Source: Deinandra increscens subsp. villosa (Eukaryota; Streptophyta; Magnoliopsida; Asterales; Asteraceae). From it: a stretch of 64,000 nt of DNA. The notes under the pieces were generated by a model that saw nothing but the letters and a program-made list of their open reading frames with translations, searched no databases and had not been told where the DNA came from. Shown here one piece after another: positions 1 to 8,907 of this stretch (positions within the stretch are counted from its first letter, which is position 1; every line of letters starts with the position of its first letter). The position numbers were made by a program, and so were the translations under genes. The DNA is taken from the NCBI GenBank assembly GCA_039602395.1, contig JBCNJP010000006.1:14558952-14622951 (forward strand), written 5' to 3'.

Positions 1-530
1 GAAGCACATTTGCCATGGTGATTTGGGTACTAGACTTGAACTTGGTTAGACTAAGTTCGAAACCAATGATTGGTGGTTTTTTAAACCTATCTTTTAAAAG
101 ACGAGATATAATGATGCATAATATTTTTTCTCATTATTTCTTTTGCTATTTTAAACAAGCGTAGCCATTTATTTTGCAAGCTTAGCCTAGGAAATATATT
201 CTATGTCGGTAGTGTTTGAGTCGCTATCGCAAAAACTATATCGGTTGGTTCTATTTTTTTCTTCCTTAAAAGCGTTTCTGCTCTATTTTTTCTTAAAAAC
301 TTCTTTTTCATTCGCTATTGCAAAAACTATATCGGGTTATTCCATTTTTTATTAGTTTAATTTTTCCCGTAAAAGCATTTATGCTCTATTTTTTCTTAGA
401 AACTTCATTTTTTATTTATATCTAACTTTACGAATAGTACATAACGGGTTTTTTACCGTTGCAACACGTACTAATGCTTTTTACGTTTACAATCACGCCC
501 GCCGTAACGCGAGAAAGGCTCTCCACCTAG
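1..530 (+). mobile_element. Helitron 3' end (5' part outside window)
   Basis: The segment ends in CTAG at 527-530 followed by T, as expected for a Helitron inserted between A and T. Just upstream is a GC-rich patch (cgcccgccgtaacgcg, 495-510) closely matching the terminal patches of the two Helitrons at 57152 and 63995. Inside, a roughly 100-bp module (tatcgcaaaaactatatcgg, then a T-rich stretch with gctctattttttctta) occurs twice at about 220-300 and 310-410. No coding sequence was recognised. The 5' TC end is not in the window, so length and cargo are unknown. Confidence 0.5.
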
Positions 531-733
531 TTAAATATTAAATATGATGTTATATATATATAGATAAAACTTCATCATACATATAATATTTCAAAAGAAG
601 ATGACCGATCATTAATAAGCTAGCTGGGGACATTAGTTTACCCACATAACCATTACTATGAACTAGAACACATCAAAAGATTTAACTAATAAACCAGATC
701 GATCCATAAGACGATATATATACCATGCATGTT

Positions 734-1552
734 CTAATGCATAAAGATAGTTGTCAGCACTTTGTCCGTCTTCAAAGATGCCTCCAAAAGCTTCAAACCC
801 TATGGATATATATTACCATTTTCAAACAATTAATAATAAACATTTATAGCCATAAATGTAATTAACATGCTTATGTATAAATTAATTAAGTAGATGATAA
901 TATATACCTCGTCCTTTCCAAAAGACACAGTCAGCTCCTCAAGGTGACTCAGATCATTCACACCGAACTTGTTGATGAGGGTGATGCTAGAAATGGTGGA
1001 CATTGGTTTCACCACCAAATCATCCATCACCATGTAGGTCACCACTTCTTTCACATAACCTCCTTTTTTCCTATCTTCTAATTCTTTGTTTTTTTCTGCA
1101 ATCTCCTTCGGCATTACGACTGTCATCTTAACATTCATGGAATTGCTGCAAGTGGGGCAAATGGAATTCGCATGGAGTGTCGCATTTGACCGGCAGGCTG
1201 CATAGTTACTATAGCACGAACAACGTGTTGTTCCATTGGAACACGTGTAAACTGCTTTAGGTGCACCAGATTGATTTTCAGATGAAGCATCGTCATAGGA
1301 CAACAGAAATGTGTTACCATTGAAAGCCGTTTTGGGGTTAAAGATATCATCCAATTTGATGTTGGGTTGAAGGTAGTTCCCATGGAAGCTTTCAATGCTA
1401 TCTTTGAGCTTTCCTAAGCAACCCACCATCTTTTCGGATCCCATGAACTCGATTAGTGTGCCTAAAGGCAAGGAGAATATGTGGAAAAGGAAATCCACAA
1501 ATTCTTTTGGTACCTCTGCAAGAAGCTTCAAACTCATTTCAGGAGAAGCCAT
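734..1552 (-). CDS. DUF674 family protein, two exons
   Basis: Plant-specific DUF674 protein of unknown biochemical function. Exon 1 is complement 908-1552 (215 codons) and exon 2 is complement 734-799 (21 codons plus TAG), giving 236 aa. The N-terminus (SLKLLAEVPKEFVDFLF, LPLGTLIEF, MVGCLGKLKDSIE, YLQPN) follows the DUF674 pattern, and a Cys-rich stretch with CxC and CPTC motifs lies in the middle. Splicing is inferred: the frame runs into GAG|GTATAT, and joining at ccatag|GGTTTG yields GLKLLEASLKTDKVLTTIFM, the conserved helix expected there. Without splicing the frame continues into hydrophobic intron translation. Many family members are longer with a second repeat, so this is a short form. 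The ATG at 1552 lies about 63 bp downstream of a TATA box. It is the only ordinary host gene I recognise here. Confidence 0.85.
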
Positions 1553-1614
1553 TGATATTGATGAGTTATTGAGTTTTCTCCAAGTGTTGTGTTTTCAAAG
1601 ACTATGGAGTAGGT

Positions 1615-1622
1615 CTATATAG
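1615..1622 (-). promoter_or_regulatory. TATA box of the DUF674 gene
   Basis: CTATATAG lies 63-70 bp upstream of the start codon on the minus strand, a normal distance for a plant TATA box plus a short leader of about 30-40 nt. Confidence 0.5.
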
Positions 1623-2114
1623 TGTCTCCTTTAAAACCATTAACCTTTATTTTAATATATAATTAAATATTATTTACTAAGTTATTTCATATATTAAGGG
1701 CTTAAGGCTCTAGATGAAGTTCGCACACTTCTGATATACACGCATAATTTAAAACAGCGTTCGGTCTCAAACGGCGGAAAAAAACTTATCTTAAAAAAAT
1801 AGAAAACTGTATCCGTCAATTTAATGTTTTTTTTCGCTGGAGCTGTGTGGCCCCAAACGAGCCATGTATTATTATTTTTTTAATTTTAAAATTTTACTTT
1901 ATATAGTATTTTTTTTTTCAATATACTATACTTTTAAAAATTATTTTTTGAATTTTATTACAATACCCCTACAATAAAGTTGACGTTAAAAGAAAATTAA
2001 ACTAAATTTAAAATTTTATAAAAAACGTAATTTGAAATAGTATAAACGTAAACTAAAAAAGTACAAACGTAAAATGATGAACTTGAAGAGGCTTCAGTTA
2101 GACGAAGAGGACCA
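1623..2114. other. AT-rich intergenic stretch
   Basis: No gene seen. Contains several A/T homopolymer runs and the upstream flank of the DUF674 gene. Confidence 0.5.
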
Positions 2115-2260
2115 AACAATGTTTTTAATAGGTCATACATGCACTACATAATATATCTTAAATCACTACATAACGATTTGGGTTTGTACTCTTTCAAAAT
2201 GTTATGTAGTAAGTTAAGATATATTGTATAGTCATTGTACGACCCATTAAAAACATCGTT
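2115..2260. mobile_element. Hairpin MITE
   Basis: Two arms of about 60 bp (2115-2174 and 2201-2260) are near-perfect inverted repeats around a 26-nt spacer. For example, cactacataatatatctta on the left faces taagatatattgtatagt on the right, and gtttttaataggtc faces gacccattaaaaac. The size and structure fit a foldback MITE. A transcript would form a long hairpin. Confidence 0.65.
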
Positions 2261-2541
2261 TACAGGGGGAGACCTATCCACAAGGCAGGGGTAGCGCACG
2301 CTACTCTTGAACTTTTACTGTGATGTGTAATTTTTTTTTAGGTTTTTGTTATTTCGTTACTCCTAAAACGAATTTTCCGCTACCTCTCGAGCAATTTTAT
2401 GGTTTTTATTTAAATCCTGTAATGAAAATATGATCAAAAGCTCATTAATTACCTAAAGTTGAACAACTAATAAGTTTGTGCATTTTAAAATAGAATCTGT
2501 AAGTATAGGCGGTGAAGTGAAACAAATGGGGTGGATAACAA
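2261..2541. other. Unassigned intergenic sequence
   Basis: No gene or element was recognised between the hairpin MITE and the TRIM array. Confidence 0.4.
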
Positions 2542-3171
2542 TGTGACATCCCAGGCCCGTCGCAACCAAGATATTGTCCGCTTTGGTAGCCGGCATGCCT
2601 CAGGCATCCGCCTCTCATGGTTTTAAAACGCGTCTTGATAGGGGAGGTATCCACACCTTTATAAAGCAGTGTTTAGTTCTCCTCCCCACCAATGTGGGAT
2701 GTTACAATCCTCCCCCCTTAGGGGACCAGCGTCCTCACTGGCACACCGGCTGATGACTGGCTCTGATACCATCTGTAACAGCCCAGGCCAGTCGCTACCA
2801 AGATATTGTCCGCTTTGGTAATCGGCATGCCCTCAGGCATCTGCCCCTCACGGTTTTAAAACGCGTCTTGATATGGAAGGTATCCACACCCTTATAAAAC
2901 AGTGTTTAGTTCTTCTCCCCACCAATGTGGGATGTTACAATCCTCCCCCCATAGGGGACTAGCGTCCCCGCTGGCACACCGGCCGACGACTGGCTCTGAT
3001 ACCATCTGTAACATCCCAGGCCCGTCGCTACCAATATATTGTCCGCTTTGGTCGCCGGCATGCCCTCAGGCATCCGCCGCTCACGGTTTTAAAACGCGTC
3101 TTAGTAGGGAGGTATCTATACCCTTATAAATCAGTGCTTAGTTCTCCTCCCCACCAATGTGGGATGTTACA
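2542..3171 (-). mobile_element. TRIM-like LTR element, tandem LTR-int-LTR-int-LTR
   Basis: Three LTRs of 165-166 bp (2542-2706, 2774-2939, 3007-3171) alternate with two identical-length 67-bp internal domains (2707-2773, 2940-3006). Read on the minus strand, LTRs start TGTAACATCCCACATTGG and end in GTTACA (degraded to GTCACA in the leftmost copy). The internal domain starts with the primer binding site TGGTATCAGAGCC (initiator Met-tRNA complement) 2-3 nt after an LTR and ends with the polypurine tract aagggggga. There is no coding capacity, so it is non-autonomous (TRIM/SMART class). No convincing target-site duplication was seen. Confidence 0.85.
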
Positions 3172-3402
3172 ATCTACTATGACAATCCGTCTTTTCAGAT
3201 CTTTTCTTGATTTAAATATATTTTAACTGTTATAAATGTCGTGTGAACATTTATGTGTTGACCGTATTAACTTTAGAAAACTAAGGTTTTGTATAACCAT
3301 CACTACATGAGCATTCACTTAAAGTCTATACGTTTGATATTCTATGATTTCATGTCAACATTTTGTCATTCTATGTGACATTATAACTTATAATTTTATG
3401 TG

Positions 3403-3455
<53 letters not shown>

Positions 3456-4373
3456 CATAATATTCTATGATTTTATGTGACAATGTGTCACATAACTATA
3501 CGTATCGTTTTATAATTTCAAGTGACTTTAAAACCTATGATTTCATGTGAATTTAAGTAAAATAATATGGACTATTATTTATGATTTTATGTTGTTACCT
3601 AATGTTTATATTCTTATGAAACGTCAAATGATTAGAGATGTATTGATATATACTCGTTGATCTTTGTTTACATTCCTTCCGTTAACTCCGGTAGAGCTTG
3701 TTAACCTTTTATAAACTTCGAGGGGTTTACTTTGTAATTTCCGAAACCATTTTTGTTATAGTTAGTTTAACCTCAAGGGCCAACCTTGCCATTTCAAAAA
3801 TGTGGTAGCTCATTTTGTATCTTTTGCACAAGGGACTCATCTTGCCATTTTCCTAAAGTCTATTTAGCTCACCGGCAGTTACGCATTCATGGTATCCGAT
3901 CGACCTTCTTCCCATGAATGCACACAAAACCCTTCGATCACTGAAACAATTCCACGCCCTCACATTCACAGCTCCCTCTTCCTCCCGTTTTCTTCTTAGC
4001 AACGCACACCACCACCACAAGCAAGGAGGTCTGGCCACTCCACACTGTTTCTTCCACTGTTCGACCTCCCACCGCTATGGTCGTCGACCCTCGTGGTCGA
4101 ACTACCGAGGTGTGTATGTCCGTCGTCAAGTCCGTGATCGGGTTTCTTTCGAGTCGGACCAGTTTCCTCACCGCAAACACATCCAAGTCCACCTCTGATG
4201 CTAAGGTATTGATATCCCCTATTATTCGAATCGTTTCTGCACTTTTATACGTCGGTTATGTTTCTTTTCCGGCGATCGGAATTGGGTCCGGCAAGTCTAG
4301 GGTTTTAGGGAGGAAGATGACCTCGCCTCGCAATATGTTAAGTATTTCTTTATTGGACTAAATTACGTTCTCA
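3172..4373. other. Intergenic, with (TA)n microsatellite and weak ORFs
   Basis: A (TA)n tract spans 3404-3453, flanked by repeats of tatgattttatgtgac-like words. Overlapping ORFs exist at 3914-4361 on both strands, but none shows recognisable domains or convincing codon bias. The 4077-4361 frame (94 codons, ATGGTCGTCGACCC start) is the best of them, and I cannot say it is a gene. Confidence 0.4.
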
Positions 4374-4442
4374 GGGGCTGCCCAAGTGGTAGCCTTGCGT
4401 TTTGCAAACCGAGAGGTCACGGGTTTGATACCCGGCAACCTC
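4374..4442 (+). repeat. tRNA-derived SINE head or tRNA pseudogene
   Basis: This 69-nt cloverleaf-like sequence starts GGGGCTG and ends CAACCTC, pairing at six of seven positions (one G-U) with a C-A mismatch. It has an A box (tgcccaagtggtagc), a D stem CAAG/CTTG and a B box (gggtttgatacccgg). The anticodon arm is irregular, so a working tRNA is unlikely. Confidence 0.5.
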
Positions 4443-4529
4443 TAACCTTATTGATTTTTTTTCCTTCTAAACCCATTTCTTAATCACTTAATAGTTAAAA
4501 GCAGTCATTTCAAAAATATAAACAACTCA

Positions 4530-4735
4530 GGTTTTTAGCCTAGTGGTTAGGGTGTTGTGGAGGTCTCTTTGGGTGCAGCCTCTTTATCCCTCGGGTTAAA
4601 GGCAAGGTCTGTCCTCTTCCCACTCTCCCCAGACCCTACCCTTTGGGTGGGATTTCACCGGGTATGTTGTTGTTGTTGTTAGCGTGATGTGGAATGAATT
4701 TGGAGGTCACAGGTTCGAACCTGGTGACCCCCAAA
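4530..4735 (+). repeat. Second tRNA-like sequence, split by a SINE
   Basis: Left part 4530-4561 has A-box text (tagcctagtggttag). Right part 4680-4735 has B-box text (ggttcgaacctgg). Removing the intervening 4562-4679 joins them into a normal-length tRNA-like unit, so the SINE landed inside it. Confidence 0.55.
4562..4679 (+). mobile_element. TS-type SINE body with (TTG)n tail
   Basis: Body words (ggtctctttgggtgcagcc, aaggtctg, ctctccccagaccc, gtgggatttcaccgggt) followed by a (TTG)n tail match the TS (tobacco short) SINE family as I remember it. The insert is flanked by imperfect 14-bp duplications, tagggtgttgtgga at 4548-4561 and tagcgtgatgtgga at 4680-4693 (12 of 14 identical). At about 118 bp it is 5'-truncated, lacking its own tRNA head. 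Confidence 0.7.
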
Positions 4736-4739
4736 TATC

Positions 4740-5104
4740 TTGTTTTATTTTTAATTCGCATTTTTAAGGACTTTTGTTGGCTCAAAACTTATCACCGAAC
4801 GTTGTAGCATCATTTTTTTTAATGTAAAACTCATTATAGGTATGTTCATTGGACCCACCTCATGATTTTGATTAGGGCATGGTTTTAAACAAATGAATAG
4901 ATATGTTACACATTAGATGATTTTATAAATGCAAATGGGTACTATACATGGTAAGCATTTTGGAAAATATACTTATAAATGCATGTATTAATATAAACAT
5001 AAAACGAGTATGTTTGTGACTATATATTGTGGAAAATGCGTATATAAAGAGTACATTTATCGTCGTTACGAAATTATTAATTTTATAACCTTGGATATAT
5101 ATTT

Positions 5105-5138
<34 letters not shown>

Positions 5139-5493
5139 GTTTTACTACCTGATATTTTTATAAAAATATAATTGTATACATGGTTATGCATATATTGAAA
5201 AAATTACATACATATTTTATCATTTCGATTTCATGAATGTATAGTATACGTTGATAATATACATTCTCGTCGACTTACGTATTCATCATGATCTTGTCGA
5301 TTTGCCATCCTCGACTCGTTCCGGAATCCACAACTTTCGTCATATCTTATTCAACGTCATTCCTCTTTCATCATTGGTTTAGACTTAGTCGTTTTCAATT
5401 GAGCACACACTTATGTATATATGCTCGTTAGGTGTTTGGTAGAGTATACAAGACCTGCTAATTGCTACTTCCTGTTATTATTTATCTGGATTT
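4740..5493. other. AT-rich intergenic stretch
   Basis: No gene seen. Contains an interrupted (TA)n tract at about 5096-5138. Confidence 0.4.
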
Positions 5494-5498
5494 GCTGT

Positions 5499-8236
5499 TT
5501 TTACACCCCAACCGACGGCGGAAGATGTCAGGGTGCAAGGATTGTCCAGATGCACACAACACTAATTAATGTTGTGATATTCTTAATCAACTCATTTCAT
5601 ATAATATAAGTAAATAATACAAGACATGATATGATTCAACATCAATGAAACAAATTAACTTGTTTAATTAGGTCACACTAAGTCCACATGCGATCCTATG
5701 GTGTCATCAATCATGGCAAACATCATCAATCAGCATAACCTGCAACATGTATAAAATAAAGGTCAACTACGAATAGTTGGTGAGTAAACATAGGTTTAGA
5801 ATACTGCATAGATTTAACTTTGCGATTCAATGAGTCAAGCGATAATATCCAATCATGATCAATGAGTCATATAAATGATGTGCACCAAGCCTAGACAGTA
5901 AGGGAGCAATCACCCGGCGTCCAAGCCAAGGCAGCCCCGGGTGGGTCGTCAGCCAATAGATCTATCATTGTTGCCATGGCTCGATGGTTAATGGTACACA
6001 TGCGATTAGCGATTAGCGATTAGCGATTAGCGAATATCCACACATAGAATCCAACAAGTATCACACAATAGAATATCACACATAGAACACATAGAATCGC
6101 ATAGATTTTGCGTAATAAAGAGTTTAGGATTTTGAATACTGATACATGTTGCACCCCAAAACATTGAAATGAAAGAGGGGCTATGAATACTCACCTGATG
6201 TGGAGACACAATTTGAGGAAAGACACCGCGAATAGAGGTAAGGTAAACCCGATGATAAACTTCACGACTAGAAGGGATAAAAAGATGAATAAATAAATAA
6301 TTAATTAACGAATAAAAATAGTTCAAATTTTATGACACGACCGACCTGACGACTCGATGGTGATTTGGAGAGGTGATACGTACGATAAGGGTCTAATCCT
6401 AAACTAGGAGTAAGGTCAAAGATTCCTAATTAACTACTTATATGAAAATTCAAACATGGTCAAGCATAAGTCAACATATTTAAACATGGTCATGCATAGT
6501 GAAACATAAGTCAACATGGTCAAACATGGTCATGCATGGTATTTAATCAAGGTAAAACAAATTTTAACATACAAGATCAGATTTAACATAATCGACCATG
6601 GATTTTCATAGATCTATATGAATCTAGCATGGACCTAGTCAAAACTATCATGAATTTAGTCAAATATAGCACGATAATCAACTTTTGGGCATAAAACAAA
6701 TCCTGATTAGCATGCATGGGTGAATCTAACTACATCAACACATAAAATTACATAATTTGATGATCTCACATATAGATCTAACCTTCCATATCAAGAATAT
6801 TATAGATCTAGATATTTTATGATGTAAAAATGTCATCTTGATGATTATGACACACAAATCTAGCCCTAGATGACACACATATTGAAGATCCAATCATTTT
6901 AACCCAAAAAAAAATCCAAACTTGATGCTCACTTCATATAGATCTGGTCCTAAGCAACATTCATGAGGTAGATCAAGTCCATTTGAAACATAAAAATACA
7001 ATCTTGGTGAGGAATTTACTAAATCAAACCCTAGATGACATGCTTTTTTATAGATCTAGTCATTTAAACACATAAAAATCCAATCTTTATCAAAGGAAAT
7101 CCTAGATCTATAACATATCAATAAGTCATCATGTTCAAATCTCAGATCCATAATCAAAATCACAACTTTCATAAAGATCCTTACATCAAATTGCATGAAA
7201 AACCTAGATCTAGAGAGATTTCATCATGGATTCAAGTGAGATGGCAAAAATCTTGCAAAAAGGTGAAACATTTACTCATGGAAAACCTAGATCTATCAAA
7301 TACAACATGAATTTATGCCAAAAGTCATATAAAGTTTAGATCTTAATGGGGGTAGAAGAGAAGATACAAGTTGCAACATCATAGTTTGAGGATCACTTAC
7401 CGAAAGGGATGATTTCTAGATGATCCTACGCAAGAAAGCAAGAAACTTTGGCCTTGAATCTTCCAAGATCTTCAACTTGAAGGTTTTACAGTCGTTTTAG
7501 GGTTTTAGAGAGTGATTGGGGCTGAATGGGGACTTAATGTGCTTAAATAGTGGGTTGTTAGGGTTTTGCTGAAAATGAGCTTCCTAGCGTATCGCCTAGG
7601 AGTCCCTGGAGCTCTAGGCGATACGCCTAGAGCCTCCTGGATGGCTCCTTGGCTTTTCGCTTTGTTCCGTGCTATAGATTTGCCGTTTTTCGATGTTTTC
7701 GAGTCCTGTTTCTTCCTAAATCACTCAATTAAGGGTCCCATCATGCCCACAATATTGAATCCACTCAAAATGATAACAAGTATGTCACGTAACTCAAACG
7801 TATGCGTAAATTAGGTCAAAACATGCAATTTTGGTCGGTTTTGGCGTACGTATCGGTTTTGGGCAATTCACCAACAATTCACGACTCGATCAAGTGTGTG
7901 ATGACTCGTGACATGATAATTGATTATTAGACTCATAAAAATGTTGAAATTGATATACTGTGGCTAAACACGAGATCCCCGGTAAACGACAGATCGCGTA
8001 CCGAAATCACGTAAAAACTCAAAATTGCTTTATTTTCAATTTGAGATATCCAATTTGATTCTACTTGATAGAAATTAAGTATTCAATTTCGAAAATCGAT
8101 TATAAATCATTTAGATCCATTAATTAGGGTATTAATACCCAAAAATTCTTCCGGTTCGCAATAACTTACAAATTGGTAAATCGCGAAGGTTCAAAATGGG
8201 TCGGGTTTCTCAATCGGGTATTTTGCAAATGTTACA
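5499..8236 (-). mobile_element. Solo LTR, about 2.7 kb, minus orientation
   Basis: Read on the minus strand it begins TGTAACATTTGC and ends GGGGTGTAAAAA. GCTGT flanks both sides (5494-5498 and 8237-8241), the 5-bp duplication expected of LTR-element insertion. There is no PBS, PPT, gag or pol inside, so it is a solo LTR. One terminal dinucleotide is non-canonical if that duplication is used; a TG-start at 5496 is the alternative but gives no duplication. It contains a 7-bp tandem repeat (gattagc, four to five copies, 6004-6035) and mirrored cgatacgcctag/tatcgcctagg words near 7590-7635. Confidence 0.65.
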
Positions 8237-8241
8237 GCTGT

Positions 8242-8481
8242 GCACCCGAAGGTGAGTTTCACGGCCCCACTTAAATCTTTTCTTTTGGGGGAGAGAACAT
8301 GCAAAATTACTTACTGTTTTTATACAGCTTTTATATTTCCAACATATCACCTATACTAGATTTTCTTGACACCAAAAACTAAGTCCTTACAAATCGAACC
8401 GTTAATAGTGAATAGCGAGGTAATGTTGAGTAGTACTACTGGGTTTCACAAACCCCTCTCAGCAGGCACGTGATGCACCAC
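8242..8481. other. Short unassigned spacer between two LTRs
   Basis: It continues the sequence interrupted by the solo LTR. Nothing coding is recognised. Confidence 0.3.
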
Positions 8482-8876
8482 TGTAGGTCCAGAAAATCTA
8501 CCAAGTCACGATATTGATATCACAAACGAGTGCGGAATCCTCGTTAGTGATTGATTCGAGAAGAAAGTAGATGAAAGAGATTTGATAAACAATAAAGATC
8601 AAATCTTGAATGAAACACAAACACTTTCTTGAGCAAATTGAAACTGATCGTAAACACTTAGATTGAGAGAAAATCGGAATCAAAAAGCTTTTCGAATCAT
8701 AAACACTAAGGGTTTATATAGTACCCATTACAAAGCCCTAAAATGGATCATAAACCCATAAGCCCAAATCGTAAACTAAGATAAAACCGGCCCACATGGC
8801 CCAAATCGTAATCTATCAAAGCCCAATAACTAGAAAGCCCACATCTAATGTTCATGCCTCTATATATAGCCCAACA
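8482..8876 (-). repeat. 3' LTR of the minus-strand element
   Basis: A 395-bp LTR starts TGTTGGGCTATATATAG and ends CTGGACCTACA on the minus strand. A TATA box (TATATAAA) sits near 8714-8721. It abuts a polypurine tract GGGGAAGAT (plus-strand positions 8877-8885), which fixes the orientation: the element body lies to the right. Confidence 0.75.
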
Positions 8877-8907
8877 ATCTTCCCCTAGACATGAACCATT
8901 AGACCGT

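Noticed and set aside
2542..3171. 5S-bearing Cassandra TRIM
   Set aside because: I could not find a convincing 5S rRNA internal promoter in the LTRs, so only a general TRIM call is made.
3853..4361. Host gene from overlapping ORFs on both strands
   Set aside because: The ORFs overlap in several frames with no recognisable domain, no supported splice pattern and His/Arg/Thr-rich low-complexity translation.
4374..4442. Functional tRNA gene
   Set aside because: A and B boxes are good, but the acceptor stem has a mismatch and the anticodon arm is irregular with no clear anticodon. A SINE head or pseudogene fits better.
6004..6035. CRISPR-like or regulatory array from gattagc repeats
   Set aside because: Contiguous 7-bp tandem repeat without spacers, a simple microsatellite.
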